64,000 nt of DNA from Croceibacterium salegens (GTDB lineage Bacteria; Pseudomonadota; Alphaproteobacteria; Sphingomonadales; Sphingomonadaceae), in the NCBI RefSeq assembly GCF_009827435.1, contig NZ_WTYM01000021.1, positions 1-64,000 of the forward strand, written 5' to 3'. A program made the position numbers and the translations under genes. How positions within the stretch are numbered: position 1 is the first letter of the stretch; every line of letters begins with the position of its first letter. Below are positions 27,056-38,143 of the stretch, one piece after another. The notes under the pieces are model-generated. The model was not told the origin of the DNA and ran no database searches. It worked only from the letters and a program-made list of their open reading frames with translations.

Positions 27056-28011
27056 CAGGCCATCTCCCCCAGTTTGCCGAAGCGCCTCAGCGCGTCCTCG
27101 ATGACGATCTCGCACAGCTCGTCGTATTCGATCCCGCAATGCCGCGCTTGTTCGGGCACGAGGCTGAGCGGGGTCATGCCCGGCTGGGTGTTGGTCTCGA
27201 GCACGAACAAGCCGGCCTGTCCGCGCTCGTCGTCCCAGCGGAAGTCGGTCCGGCTCACGCCGCGGCAACCGAGCACCTTGTGCGCCTTAAGCGCATAATC
27301 GAGGCACAGCTGCGTGATGTCCTCGGGGATCGCGGCCGGACAGACATGCTCGGTCATCCCGTCGGTGTACTTGGCGTCGAAGTCGTAGAAACCGCTCTTG
27401 GGCACCAGCTCGGTGACCATCAGTGCGCGGTCTCCCAGCACAGCAGCAGTAAGCTCGCGACCACGGATGTAGGGCTCGGCGAGAAGCTCGGCGAATTCCT
27501 GCCACGGTCCCTTGGTGTCGCGGGCAATAGGATTGCCGTAATTGCCCTCATCGGTGACGATGGCGACGCCGACCGAGCTGCCTTCGTTGACCGGCTTGAG
27601 GACATAGGGGCGCGGCAGCGGGTCCTTGTCGTAGAGGTCCGCGCACTTGACGATCCGCCCGCCCGGCATCGGGATGCCCGCGGGCACCAGCAGCAGCTTG
27701 GTCAGCTCCTTGTCGATGGCGATGACCGAGGTGGCGAGGCCCGAATGGGTGTAGGGAATGCCCATCAGGTCCATCATGCCCTGCACCGTGCCGTCTTCCC
27801 CCGGCACGCCGTGGAGCGCGTTGAACACGACGTCCGGCGCGGCCTCGGCGAGCTTCGCCGCCACCTGCCGATCCATGTCGATCCGCGTGACCTTGTGCCC
27901 GCGCGCCTCGAGCGCATCGGCCACGCCGTTCCCGCTCATCAGCGAAACCGGCCGTTCGTTCGCCCAGCCGCCCATCAGGACGGCGACGTGGAGGGGATCG
28001 AGCCTGCTCAC
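27055..28011 (-). CDS. ddl: D-alanine--D-alanine ligase
   Basis: Ddl joins two D-alanines with ATP for peptidoglycan. The product has the N-terminal VAVLMGGWANERPVSLMSG (about 7-25), an ATP-grasp core with KPVNEGSSVGV, and the end block LFVLETNTQPGMTPLSLVPEQA with the metal-binding Glu and Asn. The GTG start at 28011 was chosen because it gives a GTGA overlap with murB, the rule in this cluster. An ATG nine codons upstream (28038) would also be possible and would overlap murB by 31 bases. Confidence 0.93.
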   Translation of the reverse strand: MSRLDPLHVAVLMGGWANERPVSLMSGNGVADALEARGHKVTRIDMDRQVAAKLAEAAPDVVFNALHGVPGEDGTVQGMMDLMGIPYTHSGLATSVIAIDKELTKLLLVPAGIPMPGGRIVKCADLYDKDPLPRPYVLKPVNEGSSVGVAIVTDEGNYGNPIARDTKGPWQEFAELLAEPYIRGRELTAAVLGDRALMVTELVPKSGFYDFDAKYTDGMTEHVCPAAIPEDITQLCLDYALKAHKVLGCRGVSRTDFRWDDERGQAGLFVLETNTQPGMTPLSLVPEQARHCGIEYDELCEIVIEDALRRFGKLGEMA

Positions 28012-28970
28012 CACCGCCCCACCCGCTGGATTTCCCATTCGAGCGTCACGCCTTCCTGCACCGACACGCGGCGGCGGACTTCCTCGCCGAGGCCCTCGAT
28101 GTCGGCGCTGGTGGCATCGCCGGTGTTGATGAGGAAGTTAGCGTGCTTCTCGCTCACCTGCGCTCCGCCCATGGTCAGGCCGCGGCAGCCGGCGGCATCG
28201 ACCAGTTCCCATGCCTTGCGTCCGGGCGGGTTCTTGAAGGTCGAACCGCCGGTCTTGGTGCGCAGCGGCTGCGATTCCTCGCGCGCGGCGGCGATGCGGT
28301 CCATCTCGGCGCCGATGTCCTTGGGGTCGCCGGGCGTGCCGCGGAAGCGGGCCGAGACGACGATTGCCCCGTCGGGCAGGCGCGAGTGGCGGTAGGTATA
28401 ATGCAGGTCGGCCGCGGCCAGCGTGATCAGGTTGCCATAGGGCAGGGCGACGTCGCAATCGACGAGGATGTCGGCCACCTCGCGGCCATAGGCGCCGCCA
28501 TTCATTCGCACGAATCCGCCGACGGTGCCGGGGATGCCGCGCAGGAATTCGAGCCCCGCGATGCCGGCATCGCGCGCGGTCGAGGAAACGAGGATCCCGC
28601 TCGCCCCGCCGCCGCATTTGAGCAGGCAATCATCGCCCACCTCGACCTGCGAAAACGCCTTGCCGAGCCGCACCACGACGCCGGGCACTCCGCCATCGCG
28701 CACGATCAGGTTGGAGCCGAGGCCGAGCGCCATGACCGGCGTGCCTTCTTCGAGGCCGCCGAGGAAGCGCAGCAAGTCGGCAATGTCTTCGGGCTCAAAA
28801 AGCCAGTCGGCCGGGCCGCCGGTCTTGAACCAGACCAGCTTGGCGAGCGGCGCCTGCGGGGTCAGCTTGCCGCGCACGTTGCCGCCGACGAAGCCGGTCG
28901 GCGCAGCAGCGTCTTCGGAGCCGGGGGCATTGGTCCACGCGCGCAGGTGTTCGTCAGGCTGCCGGCTCAT
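28008..28970 (-). CDS. murB: UDP-N-acetylmuramate dehydrogenase
   Basis: MurB reduces UDP-GlcNAc-enolpyruvate to UDP-MurNAc using FAD and NADPH. The 320-residue enzyme has the FAD-binding [18 protein letters not shown] and [18 protein letters not shown] blocks, and [10 protein letters not shown] near the C-terminus with catalytic residues. It overlaps the murC stop by four bases and the ddl start by four. Confidence 0.95.
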   Translation of the reverse strand: MSRQPDEHLRAWTNAPGSEDAAAPTGFVGGNVRGKLTPQAPLAKLVWFKTGGPADWLFEPEDIADLLRFLGGLEEGTPVMALGLGSNLIVRDGGVPGVVVRLGKAFSQVEVGDDCLLKCGGGASGILVSSTARDAGIAGLEFLRGIPGTVGGFVRMNGGAYGREVADILVDCDVALPYGNLITLAAADLHYTYRHSRLPDGAIVVSARFRGTPGDPKDIGAEMDRIAAAREESQPLRTKTGGSTFKNPPGRKAWELVDAAGCRGLTMGGAQVSEKHANFLINTGDATSADIEGLGEEVRRRVSVQEGVTLEWEIQRVGRW

Positions 28971-30394
28971 GCCGCCCTCGCTTTTGCGGCGGCAATGCCG
29001 TCGGCCAGGCCCGCGGCCCATTTGGTGATGTCCCCCGCGCCGAGGCAGACCACGAAGTCGCCCGAGCGGGCGAGGCCGGCGAGTTCGGCGGCCAGTTCGT
29101 CCGGCCCGGCGATCTCGCTGGCCGAGCGGTGGCCGCTGGCGCGCATTCCTTCGACCAGCACCGACGAGGAGACACCGTCGATCGGCTGCTCGCCCGCCGG
29201 ATAGACCGGGGCGGCAAAGACCACGTCGGCATCGTTGAAGGCGGCCTGGAACTCGGTCATCAGGTCGCGCAGCCGGGTGTAGCGGTGCGGCTGGACCACG
29301 GCGATGACGCGGCCGCCCGATCCGCTCGACACCGCCTCGCGCGCGGCGGCGAGGACGGCGAGGATTTCGACCGGGTGGTGGGCGTAGTCGTCGATCACCG
29401 TCACGCCGCCGACCTCGCCCGCGCGGGTGAAGCGCCGCCGCACCCCGCCGAACTGGGCGAAGCCGGAGCGGATCGTGTCGTCGTCGCAGCCCATTTCCAG
29501 CGCCACGGCGATGGCGGCGAGCGCGTTCTGGACGTTGTGCTTGCCCGGCATGGGCAGGAAGACGTTCGAAATCCGGCGCTCGTGCCCGTCGCGGTCGCGC
29601 AGCACGGCGGTGAACAGGTTGCCGCCCTCGGCGCTGCGGATGTTCTCGCCGCGCAGGTCCGCCTGGGCGGAAAGGCCGTAGGTGATGACGCGCCGGTCTC
29701 GCACCTTGCCGATCACCGCCTGCACCTCGGGATGGTCGATGCACAGCACGGCGAGGCCGTAGAACGGGACGTTCTCGATGAATTCGACGAAGGCCTCTTT
29801 CACGGCATCGAACGAGCCGTAGTGATCGAGGTGTTCGGGATCGATGTTGGTGACGACGGCGATGGTCCCGTCGAGGCGCAGGAAGCTGCCGTCGCTCTCG
29901 TCGGCTTCGACCACCATCCACTCGCTGGCGCCGAGCCGGGCGTTCGAACCGTAGCTTTCGATGATCCCGCCGTTGATCACCGTCGGATCGACCCCGCCGG
30001 CATCGAGCAATGCGGCGATCATGCTGGTCGTGGTGGTCTTGCCGTGGGTACCGGCGACCGCGACGGTCTTCTTGAGCCGCATCAGTTCGGCGAGCATTTC
30101 GGCGCGGCGCACCACCGGGATGCGGCGTTCGAGCGCGGCGGCGACTTCGGGGTTGTCGCGCTTCACCGCGGTCGAGGTGACGACCACGGCGGCATCGCCG
30201 AGGTTCTTCGCGTCGTGGCCGACGAAGACCTCGATGCCGCGCTTGCGCAGCCGCTCGACCGAAGCGCCTTCGGACAGGTCGGAGCCCTGCACGGTGTAGC
30301 CGAGGTTGTTCATCACCTCGGCGATGCCGGACATGCCGATCCCGCCGATGCCGACGAAGTGGATCGTCCCGATATCGGTTTCGACGCCCTTCAC
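28967..30394 (-). CDS. murC: UDP-N-acetylmuramate--L-alanine ligase
   Basis: MurC adds L-alanine to UDP-MurNAc. The 475-residue ligase has the N-terminal Rossmann [16 protein letters not shown] (about 13-28), the ATP P-loop AGTHGKTTT (114-122) and the Mur motif [25 protein letters not shown] and [10 protein letters not shown] follow. The GTG start overlaps the murG stop (GTGA). Confidence 0.97.
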   Translation of the reverse strand: MKGVETDIGTIHFVGIGGIGMSGIAEVMNNLGYTVQGSDLSEGASVERLRKRGIEVFVGHDAKNLGDAAVVVTSTAVKRDNPEVAAALERRIPVVRRAEMLAELMRLKKTVAVAGTHGKTTTTSMIAALLDAGGVDPTVINGGIIESYGSNARLGASEWMVVEADESDGSFLRLDGTIAVVTNIDPEHLDHYGSFDAVKEAFVEFIENVPFYGLAVLCIDHPEVQAVIGKVRDRRVITYGLSAQADLRGENIRSAEGGNLFTAVLRDRDGHERRISNVFLPMPGKHNVQNALAAIAVALEMGCDDDTIRSGFAQFGGVRRRFTRAGEVGGVTVIDDYAHHPVEILAVLAAAREAVSSGSGGRVIAVVQPHRYTRLRDLMTEFQAAFNDADVVFAAPVYPAGEQPIDGVSSSVLVEGMRASGHRSASEIAGPDELAAELAGLARSGDFVVCLGAGDITKWAAGLADGIAAAKARAA

Positions 30395-31566
30395 GCCGGA
30401 TCCCCGGCAAGCTGCTCCGACGCGATGCGCGCGTCCTCCCCAGCGACGCGGATCACGTCTTGCATCGCGGCGCCGCCGAAGCTTTCGATGAGGTCGGCGA
30501 GGTCCTCCGCCGCCTTGGGCCGCCCGCAGTTCCACGCCGCGTGAGCGGCGGTGGCGAGCGTTTCGGGCCGCTGGGCGAGCGCCTGGATCTGCTTGGCCAG
30601 CTCCTTGGCGGTGAAGGCGTGCTGGCGGATCGAGCGGGCCCCACCGGCCTTGACCATCTCGCGCACGTTGGCGGCCTGGTGGTCGTCGGTGGCGATGGGC
30701 AACGGAATGAGGATCGCCGGGCGGCCGACCGCGGTCAGTTCGGCGATGGTCGAGGCCCCGGCGCGGCCGATGAACAGGTGCGCATCGGCGAGCCGCGCGG
30801 CCATGTTCTCGAAATAGGTGCCCAGTTCGGCCGGGATGCCGTGGTTCGAATAGCGATCGCGCACCGCATCGAGGTCTTCGGGGCGGCACTGCTGGGTGAC
30901 CTGCAAGCGGCTGCGCAGCGCGGGCTGCAGCATGGCAAGCCCGTCCGGCACGACCTCCGACAGCACCCGCGCGCCCTGGCTTCCGCCGGTTACCAGCACG
31001 CGCAGCAGCCCATCCTCGGTGAACGGCGGGAACGGCTCGTCGCGCAGGGCCAGTACCTCGGGCCGCACCGGGTTACCGACGAGGTGGACCTTGTCCATGT
31101 ACTTGGGCTTGAGCCGGTCGACCTCGGGGTAGGCGGTGGCGATCGCGTCGACCCCGCCGGCGAGCAGCCGGTTGACCCGCCCGAGCACCGCGTTCTGCTC
31201 ATGGATCAGCGAGGGGATCCCGGCCTTGCGCGCCGCCAGCAGCGCGGGCAGTGCCGGATAGCCGCCGAAGCCGATCACCGCGCTCGGCTCGAAGCTGTCG
31301 AACAGCCGCAGGGCCATGCTGCGCCCTTCGAGGACCGAGGACACACCGCTCGCCCAGCGCAGCGGATTCTTGCCGAAGCGACCGGCAGGCAGCACGTGGG
31401 CGGGCAGGAAATCGGGCTTGCCGGGGATCGCCACGCCGCGCTCGTCGGTGATCAGCGCCACATGGTGCCCACGCCGTTCGAGCGCATGCGCCAGCGCGAA
31501 AGCCGGCGTGAGGTGTCCGCCGGTCCCCCCGGCCGCGAGCACGTAATGGCGGTTCGGCCCGGTCAT
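30391..31566 (-). CDS. murG: undecaprenyldiphospho-muramoylpentapeptide beta-N-acetylglucosaminyltransferase
   Basis: MurG transfers GlcNAc to lipid I, giving lipid II, at the inner face of the membrane. The 391-residue GT28 enzyme starts with [12 protein letters not shown] (about 11-22). It has [16 protein letters not shown] and [14 protein letters not shown] in the acceptor domain, and VTGGSQGA and [15 protein letters not shown] in the donor-binding domain. It overlaps ftsW and murC by four bases each. Confidence 0.96.
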   Translation of the reverse strand: MTGPNRHYVLAAGGTGGHLTPAFALAHALERRGHHVALITDERGVAIPGKPDFLPAHVLPAGRFGKNPLRWASGVSSVLEGRSMALRLFDSFEPSAVIGFGGYPALPALLAARKAGIPSLIHEQNAVLGRVNRLLAGGVDAIATAYPEVDRLKPKYMDKVHLVGNPVRPEVLALRDEPFPPFTEDGLLRVLVTGGSQGARVLSEVVPDGLAMLQPALRSRLQVTQQCRPEDLDAVRDRYSNHGIPAELGTYFENMAARLADAHLFIGRAGASTIAELTAVGRPAILIPLPIATDDHQAANVREMVKAGGARSIRQHAFTAKELAKQIQALAQRPETLATAAHAAWNCGRPKAAEDLADLIESFGGAAMQDVIRVAGEDARIASEQLAGDPA

Positions 31567-32792
31567 GCCGCGCTCCGCTTCGTGCCGGGCATCGCCGCGG
31601 TGATGCCCACGCCCTCGCGGGTCAGGAACGGGTTGCGCCGGCTCATCGCCAGCATCAGGCCGATGGTAATGCTGACCGCGATGGTCGAGGAGCCGCCGTA
31701 GCTGACCAATGGTAGGGTCATGCCTTTCGAGGGGAAGAGTTGCAGGTTGACGAGAATATTGATGAACGCCTGACCCCCGAGAATGGTTGCCAGCCCGGTC
31801 GCGGCGAGCACGGCGAAGAGGTTCTCCTCCTCCAGCATGCGGACCAGCATCCGGCCGAGGATGGCGAGGTAGAGCACCACGATCACCGCGCAGATGAGCA
31901 GGCCGAATTCCTCGCCGATGACCGAAAAGATGTAGTCGGTGTGCGCTTCGGGTAGCTGCATCTTGCGGCGGCCGAGCCAGATGCCGGTGCCGGTCCACCC
32001 TCCCGCCATAAGCGTGCGGCTGGCGAGGTCGACCTGGTCGTAGGCGGAGCCGCCGCCGAGGAAGCTGTCGATGCGGTGCCGGGCGTTTTCGTAGAACAGG
32101 TAGGCCAGCACCAGCGCTCCGACCCCGCTGCCGGCGGCAATGCCGATCTTCTGCATCGGCAAGCCTGCCAGCATCGCCATGACCAGCCAGCAACCGACGA
32201 ACAGCATGGCGTCGCCAAGGTTCGGTTGCGCCATCAGCAGGACCACGACCAGCGCCATCAGGCCGGCGCTGATCTGGATCACGGGCAGGCGCGGATCGCG
32301 CAACTTCCACGAGAGGATCCAGGCCAGCGTGACGGCATAGGCGGGCTTGAGGAATTCGCTGGGCTGGAAGCGAATGCCGAAGTCGAGCCAGCGCTTGGCG
32401 CCGTTGACTTCGTTGCCGATCACCGGAAGCACCGCCATCGCCGCCAGCATCGCCGCGCACAGCACGATCGCGCCGCGCCGGGCCAGCTCGCGCGGGACGA
32501 ACGAAACGCCCAGCATCGTCAGCAGGGCGAGAAACTGCCAGCGGACGTGCGCATACCAGAAGTAGAGGTCGGGAAGCTGCACAGCACTGGTCGAGAGCCG
32601 CCGCGCGGTGGCCGGGGAAGCAGCGGCGACGGCAATCGAGCCGATCGCCATCAGCAGCAGCACGAGGCCAAGCAGCACGCGGTCGATCTCGCGCCACCAG
32701 ATGCGCACCTGCGTCTTGCGGTCCTGCGGGAAGCGCGCCTGCTTGGGGCGACGCTCGCCCATGACCGGGATGTAAGGCCGCGCCGCCGTCAT
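31563..32792 (-). CDS. ftsW: SEDS-family peptidoglycan glycosyltransferase FtsW
   Basis: FtsW polymerises septal glycan with FtsI. The 409-residue protein has a cytoplasmic basic N-terminus and about ten membrane helices. The SEDS blocks include NGAKRWLDFGIRFQPSEFLKPAY and the C-terminal LPLVSYGGSS near residue 360. Its place between murD and murG in the division cluster supports FtsW rather than RodA. Confidence 0.95.
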   Translation of the reverse strand: MTAARPYIPVMGERRPKQARFPQDRKTQVRIWWREIDRVLLGLVLLLMAIGSIAVAAASPATARRLSTSAVQLPDLYFWYAHVRWQFLALLTMLGVSFVPRELARRGAIVLCAAMLAAMAVLPVIGNEVNGAKRWLDFGIRFQPSEFLKPAYAVTLAWILSWKLRDPRLPVIQISAGLMALVVVLLMAQPNLGDAMLFVGCWLVMAMLAGLPMQKIGIAAGSGVGALVLAYLFYENARHRIDSFLGGGSAYDQVDLASRTLMAGGWTGTGIWLGRRKMQLPEAHTDYIFSVIGEEFGLLICAVIVVLYLAILGRMLVRMLEEENLFAVLAATGLATILGGQAFINILVNLQLFPSKGMTLPLVSYGGSSTIAVSITIGLMLAMSRRNPFLTREGVGITAAMPGTKRSAA

Positions 32793-34144
32793 GCCGCCGA
32801 CCGTCCGGCAAAGTCGAACGGCACCGAAGTCCCGCCGGTCAGGCCCTCGACGATCTGGCGAAAGGCTTCGCCGCGCGCCTCGTAGTCCTTGAACTGGTCG
32901 AAGCTGGCGCAGGCGGGCGAAAGCATGATGACGTCGTCCTCCTTCGCCACGGCCAGCGCCCGGGTCACCGCCTCGCAGAGCATCTCGCAGCGCTGCACAG
33001 GCATCTGCGGTTCGAGCAGGTCGGCGAAGTGCGGACCGGCCTCGCCAATGGTGTAGGCGGCGGCGACGTTGGGAAAGCCGGGCGCGCAGTCGTCGAGGTT
33101 GTCGCCTTTGGGCAGGCCGCCGACGATCCAGTGAATGTGCGGCTTCGCGTTGCGCGGATAGGCGCCCAGCGCCGGCGCGGTGCTGGCCGGGTTGGTCGCC
33201 TTGGAATCGTTGATGAAGGTAACGCCGCCGAAGGTGCCGAGGATTTCCATGCGGTGCGGCAGCCCGCGGAAGCCGGCCAGCCCGGCCTCGATCTGCTCCT
33301 CGCCGAGGCCGAGTTCGAGGGCGATCTGGCGGGCGATGGCGGCGTTCTGCAGGTTGTGCGGGCCCTTCAGCCCGATCCACCCGCGCTGCCGCGCGGCGAG
33401 CGTGGCGGTGTCGGCCCGGGCCACGCGGCCCGCGTCGCGGCGCGCCAGCTCGGTCTGGTAGATCGCCCGCGTCGCATTGTCCTCGCAGCCGAACACCGCG
33501 AACTGATCGGCGCGCTGCATCGCGAACAGGCGCGCCTTGGAAGCAGCATAGGCATCGAACCCGTCGTACCTGTCGAGGTGGTCGGGGGTGACGTTTGTCA
33601 GCGCCGCCGCGTCGCATTCGAGCGAATGCGTCAGGTCGATCTGGTAGCTCGACAGCTCGAGCACGTAGACGCCGCCTTCGGGCAGCGGCTCCTGCGCGAG
33701 GATCGGCAGGCCGATGTTGCCGCCCATCCGCGCGGCGACTCCGGCGCTTTCGAACAGGTGGTGGACCAGCGCGGTGGTGGTCGACTTCCCGTTGGTGCCG
33801 GTGATGCCAACGACCTTGTGCGCCGGCAGCGAAGTCCGGGCCATCGCGAACAGCTCGATATCGCCGATCAGCGGGACGCCCGCCGCGCGCGCCCGCGCGG
33901 TCAGTGGATGGGTATTGAGCGGCACGCCGGGCGAGACGACGATCCCGTCGAAACCGGCAAGGTCGATTTCCAGCGGATCGCCGATCGCGGCCATGCCCGA
34001 AACTTCCTCGCGCGGGCCGGGACGGCGATCCCACGCGGTCACTTGCGCCCCGCTGGCATGAAGGCTCGCCACCGTGGCCAGGCCCGAACGGGCGAGGCCG
34101 AGGACGGCGAAGCGCTTGCCGGCGAAGGCGGAGGATTCGATCAT
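32789..34144 (-). CDS. murD: UDP-N-acetylmuramoyl-L-alanine--D-glutamate ligase
   Basis: MurD adds D-glutamate. The 451-residue enzyme has an N-terminal [13 protein letters not shown]-binding loop and the ATP P-loop [10 protein letters not shown] at 113-122. ELSSYQID and [10 protein letters not shown] in the central domain and [12 protein letters not shown] in the C-terminal domain follow. It overlaps mraY and ftsW by four bases each. Confidence 0.97.
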   Translation of the reverse strand: MIESSAFAGKRFAVLGLARSGLATVASLHASGAQVTAWDRRPGPREEVSGMAAIGDPLEIDLAGFDGIVVSPGVPLNTHPLTARARAAGVPLIGDIELFAMARTSLPAHKVVGITGTNGKSTTTALVHHLFESAGVAARMGGNIGLPILAQEPLPEGGVYVLELSSYQIDLTHSLECDAAALTNVTPDHLDRYDGFDAYAASKARLFAMQRADQFAVFGCEDNATRAIYQTELARRDAGRVARADTATLAARQRGWIGLKGPHNLQNAAIARQIALELGLGEEQIEAGLAGFRGLPHRMEILGTFGGVTFINDSKATNPASTAPALGAYPRNAKPHIHWIVGGLPKGDNLDDCAPGFPNVAAAYTIGEAGPHFADLLEPQMPVQRCEMLCEAVTRALAVAKEDDVIMLSPACASFDQFKDYEARGEAFRQIVEGLTGGTSVPFDFAGRSAA

Positions 34145-35211
34145 CGCACCTTCAGCGTTGCGAGGCCCATCAGGGCGAGGACGATCGAGACGATCCAGAA
34201 GCGGATCACCACGGTCGATTCCGACCAGCCGAGCTGCTCGAAATGGTGATGGATCGGGGCCATGCGGAAGACCCGTTTGCCGGTGCGCTTGAACCAGAAG
34301 ACCTGGATCATGACGCTGGCGGTCTCGACCACGAACAGCCCGCCGACGATCAGCAGCACGATCTCGTGGTGGCTGGCGACGGCGATGGCTCCGAGCGCGC
34401 CGCCGAGGGCAAGGCTGCCGGTATCGCCCATGAACACCGCCGCCGGGGGCGAGTTGAACCACAGGAAGGCGAGCCCTGCACCCATGATCGCCGCGCACAT
34501 GATCGCCAGTTCGCCGGCACCAGGCACGTGCGGGATGCCGAGGTAGGCCGAATAGTCGACGCGGCCGACGAGGTAGCAGATGATGGCGAAGGTGCCGGAA
34601 GCAATGACTACCGGCATGGTCGCCAGCCCGTCGAGCCCGTCGGTGAGGTTCACGGCGTTGCCGAAGCCAACCATCACCGTTGCGGCAAAGAGGTAATATA
34701 GGGGACCCAGCGGAATCGCCCGGCCCGAGAAGAACGGGACGTAGAGGTTGGTGCTGACCTCGCCGACGATGATCCACGCGGCGATTCCGGCAACGAGGAA
34801 TTCGAGCATGAGCCGGGTCCGGCCCGAAACGCCCTTGTGGCTGCGCTTCGTCACCTTGTCGAAATCGTCCATGAACCCGATCGCGCCGAACCCGCCGGTC
34901 ACCGCGAGGCAGGCCCAGACGAACGGGTTGCTCAGGTCCATCCACAGCAACATCGAGATGATCAGCGAGACAAGGATCATCAGCCCGCCCATCGTCGGCG
35001 TGCCGACCTTGGCGAGGTGAGTCTGCGGCCCGTCGGTGCGGATCGGCTGGCCCTTGCCCTGGCGCACGCGCAGCAGCGCGATGAACCGCGGCCCGATCAG
35101 CAGCCCGATGATGAGCGCAGTGATGAGCGTCGCACCCGAACGAAACGTCTGGTAGCGGACGAGGTTGAAAAGCCCCTCGAAATCGAGCCATTGCGCGAGA
35201 AGATAAAGCAT
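34141..35211 (-). CDS. mraY: phospho-N-acetylmuramoyl-pentapeptide transferase
   Basis: MraY attaches the muramyl-pentapeptide to undecaprenyl phosphate, making lipid I. The 356-residue membrane enzyme has about ten helices. The [13 protein letters not shown] block (about 115-127) holds the catalytic Asp pair, followed by [11 protein letters not shown] and the C-terminal MAPIHHHFE. murF ends nine bases upstream. Confidence 0.97.
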   Translation of the reverse strand: MLYLLAQWLDFEGLFNLVRYQTFRSGATLITALIIGLLIGPRFIALLRVRQGKGQPIRTDGPQTHLAKVGTPTMGGLMILVSLIISMLLWMDLSNPFVWACLAVTGGFGAIGFMDDFDKVTKRSHKGVSGRTRLMLEFLVAGIAAWIIVGEVSTNLYVPFFSGRAIPLGPLYYLFAATVMVGFGNAVNLTDGLDGLATMPVVIASGTFAIICYLVGRVDYSAYLGIPHVPGAGELAIMCAAIMGAGLAFLWFNSPPAAVFMGDTGSLALGGALGAIAVASHHEIVLLIVGGLFVVETASVMIQVFWFKRTGKRVFRMAPIHHHFEQLGWSESTVVIRFWIVSIVLALMGLATLKVR

Positions 35212-35220
35212 CCGTGCCTG

Positions 35221-36678
35221 TCAGCCTTCCCTGGCTGCAAAATGCGACACCAATCGGGTCAATCCTACTGAATTCGACCCCTTCACAAGGATCGCGTCAC
35301 CCGCCACGAGGCCATACTCCTCGAGCGCGGAAATTGCTCCTCCCGGGTCGGTGCAATGGGCAAAGCGCAGGGGCTTGCCAAGCGGATTGTTAACTACTTT
35401 CCCCAGTTCGCGCGCGAGCGAAATCATCTCGGGCCCAACCAGCACGGCATAGTCGACTTCGGCCGCGGCCAGCGGCTCGGCCAGCTGGGCGTGGAAAGCG
35501 TCTGAAAAGTCGCCGAGTTCCTTCATGCTGCCGAGCACCGCGACCCGCCGTCCGGCAGGAGTGTGGCCGAGTTGCGCCAGTGTGGCGCGCATCGATGTCG
35601 GGTTGGCGTTGTAGCTTTCGTCGATCAGCAGCGCGTTGCCGCCGGCGACAGGGATTCGGTGCCGCGCGCCGCGGCCCTTGAGTCCGCCCATCTCGGCCAG
35701 AGCCAGCCCGGCCGCGCCTAGATCGCCGCCCGCGGCGTGGACTGCCGCCATGACGCAGAGCGAATTGGCCACCCAGTGCTCGCCCGGCTCGGCCACGGTG
35801 TAGCACAGCCGCCGATCGCCCATCGCCGCGGTGACCAGCGAGCCGCCGTTGGCCGAGGGGACCGCGTCGAGCAGGCGGACGTCGGCCTGCCGGTCCTTGC
35901 CGAAGGACAGGATCGTCGCGCCGACGGCATGGGCCGCTGCCTTGAGCCGTTCGAAGTGGGGACTGTCGGCGGGGATGACCGCCGTGCCGCCGGGTTCGAG
36001 CCCGGCGAAGATTTCCGCCTTGGCATCCGCGATGGCTTCCTCGCTGCCGAGGTTCTCGATGTGCGCCGGGGCGATGGTTGTGATGACCGCCACGTCGGGG
36101 CGGACCTGCGTGGTCAGCGCGGCGATCTCGCCGGCATGGTTCATGCCCATCTCGAACACGCCATAGGCCGAGGCCCCGGGCATGCGGGCGAGGCTGAGCG
36201 GCACGCCGACGTGGTTGTTGTAGCTCCGCACCGAGCGGTGCGCCGCGCCGCGGCAGGAGCGGTCGAGCGCGGTGAAGATGGCTTCCTTCACCCCGGTCTT
36301 GCCGACCGAGCCGGTGACACCGATCACCCGCGCCGCGCCGCGCTCGCGGGCGCAGGCGGCAAGCGCCTTGAGCGCCTTCGTGGTGTCCTCGACCAGCACG
36401 TGCGGCCAGTCGACGGGGTGCTCGACCAGCACCGCCGCAGCGCCGTTGGCGATGGCCTTGTCGACGAACTTGTGCCCGTCCATCGCCTCGCCCTTGAGCG
36501 CGACGAACAGGTCGCCCGGGCGCACGTCGCGCGAATCCATCTCGACGCCGGAGACCTGGAACGGCCCGCTGGCGGTGCCCCCGGTCGCATCGGCGATCTC
36601 GGCTGCCGTCCACAGCGCGCGGGCGTAGCGGTCGTAGTCCCGCGCAGGCCAGGCCAGCAGCTTCTCGAGTGCACTCAT
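35221..36678 (-). CDS. murF: UDP-N-acetylmuramoyl-tripeptide--D-alanyl-D-alanine ligase
   Basis: MurF adds the D-Ala-D-Ala dipeptide. The 485-residue ligase has an N-terminal substrate domain with SGVEMDSRDVRPGDLFVAL, the ATP P-loop VTGSVGKT (121-128) and MGMNHAGEIAAL. IDESYNANPTSM lies in the later part. It begins one base after the murE stop. Confidence 0.96.
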   Translation of the reverse strand: MSALEKLLAWPARDYDRYARALWTAAEIADATGGTASGPFQVSGVEMDSRDVRPGDLFVALKGEAMDGHKFVDKAIANGAAAVLVEHPVDWPHVLVEDTTKALKALAACARERGAARVIGVTGSVGKTGVKEAIFTALDRSCRGAAHRSVRSYNNHVGVPLSLARMPGASAYGVFEMGMNHAGEIAALTTQVRPDVAVITTIAPAHIENLGSEEAIADAKAEIFAGLEPGGTAVIPADSPHFERLKAAAHAVGATILSFGKDRQADVRLLDAVPSANGGSLVTAAMGDRRLCYTVAEPGEHWVANSLCVMAAVHAAGGDLGAAGLALAEMGGLKGRGARHRIPVAGGNALLIDESYNANPTSMRATLAQLGHTPAGRRVAVLGSMKELGDFSDAFHAQLAEPLAAAEVDYAVLVGPEMISLARELGKVVNNPLGKPLRFAHCTDPGGAISALEEYGLVAGDAILVKGSNSVGLTRLVSHFAAREG

Positions 36679-36679
36679 C

Positions 36680-38143
36680 CTATTCGTTTCCTCCCATGGC
36701 GGCGCACTCGCGCGCGACCGTCACATCGTCGAACGGCAGGACGCGCATATCGCTCCCGCTGCCGACGATTTGTCCCTGTTCGTGTCCCTTGCCGGCGATG
36801 AGGACGATGTCGCCCTTGCCCGCCGCAGCGATGGCCGCGGCGATCGCCTCACGCCGGTCGCCGATCTCGCGCGCCCGCGGTGCGCCTTCGAGCACCATCT
36901 TGCGAATCCGCGCCGGATCCTCTCCACGCGGATTGTCGTCGGTGACGATGACGAGGTCGGCTTTCGCGCTCGCCATTTGCCCCATGTCGAAACGCTTGCC
37001 CTGGTCGCGGTCGCCGCCCGCGCCGAACACCACGATCAGGCGGTGTTCAACGTGCGGGCGAAGCGCTTCAATCGCAGCTCCGAGCGCATCGGCGGTGTGG
37101 GCGTAGTCGACGTAGACGGGCGCGCCGGCGGCGGTGATGGCCGCGCGTTCGAGCCTCCCCCGCACCGGTTGCAGCCGGGCGACGGCGTCGAGAATCCGCG
37201 CCGGCTCGCCCCCGGTCGCCAGCACCAGCCCCGCCGCGACGAGCGCGTTGGCGACCTGGTAGGCGCCGATCAGCGGCAGCATGATTGTCTTGCGCAGCCC
37301 CGCGATCTCGACCTCGAGTTCCTGCCCGAGATGGCCGGGAGTGTGGGAGAGCAGGCGAACTGCTTCGCCCCGCTCTCCCACAGTGAAGAGGCGTAACCCC
37401 CGAGTCCCCGCCTCTTCCATTGCGCGGCCGCTCCAGGCGTCGTCCGCCCAGATCACGGCCGCGCCGCCATCCTCAACAACCTCGGTAAAGAGCCGCATCT
37501 TGGCGGCGAAATAGTCCTCCATGCCGGCGTGGTAATCGAGGTGATCGCGTGACAGGTTGGTGAAGGCCCCTGCGGCGACCGGGAGACCTTCGTTGCGGTA
37601 CTGGCTGAGCCCGTGGCTCGACGCCTCATAGGCAACATGGGTCACGCCCTCGCGCGCGAGCCCGGTCATGTTGGAGAGGAACGTGACGATGTCGGGCGTG
37701 GTCAGCCCGGTCACGACGCTTTCGTCGGGCGTGGTCACGCCGAGCGTGCCGATCGACGCCGCACGCTCGCCGCACATGCGCCAGACCTGGCGGGTCATCT
37801 CGACCGTGGAGGTCTTGCCGTTGGTCCCGGTAACAGCGACCACCGTGCCCGGCACCGGCTGGAAGAACTGCGCGGCGAGGCGGGCGAAGGCGCGGCGCGG
37901 TACGGGGTCGGCGATGTGCGCCGCACCTTCGACCTTTGCCTCGGGCCGGGCGACGACCGCGATCGCACCGCCGCTCACCGCGGCCGGAATAAAGTCTTCA
38001 CCATTCACAACCGCACCCTGGAAGGCGCCGAAGACATTGCCGGGGGCGACCTTGCGATGATCGATGGCAAAGCCCGTCACCTCGGCTCCGGCCGCACTTC
38101 CCGCATCGAGTCCCACCGCCTCAGCGAGGGCAGCCAGCTTCAT
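36680..38143 (-). CDS. murE: UDP-N-acetylmuramoyl-L-alanyl-D-glutamate--2,6-diaminopimelate ligase
   Basis: MurE adds meso-diaminopimelate to the stem peptide. The 487-residue ligase has the P-loop TGTNGKTST at 105-113, EASSHGLSQYR in the middle and VDYAHTADAL. The DDNPR box near residues 399-405 is typical of the meso-DAP-adding enzyme rather than the lysine type. It overlaps ftsI by four bases. Confidence 0.97.
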   Translation of the reverse strand: MKLAALAEAVGLDAGSAAGAEVTGFAIDHRKVAPGNVFGAFQGAVVNGEDFIPAAVSGGAIAVVARPEAKVEGAAHIADPVPRRAFARLAAQFFQPVPGTVVAVTGTNGKTSTVEMTRQVWRMCGERAASIGTLGVTTPDESVVTGLTTPDIVTFLSNMTGLAREGVTHVAYEASSHGLSQYRNEGLPVAAGAFTNLSRDHLDYHAGMEDYFAAKMRLFTEVVEDGGAAVIWADDAWSGRAMEEAGTRGLRLFTVGERGEAVRLLSHTPGHLGQELEVEIAGLRKTIMLPLIGAYQVANALVAAGLVLATGGEPARILDAVARLQPVRGRLERAAITAAGAPVYVDYAHTADALGAAIEALRPHVEHRLIVVFGAGGDRDQGKRFDMGQMASAKADLVIVTDDNPRGEDPARIRKMVLEGAPRAREIGDRREAIAAAIAAAGKGDIVLIAGKGHEQGQIVGSGSDMRVLPFDDVTVARECAAMGGNE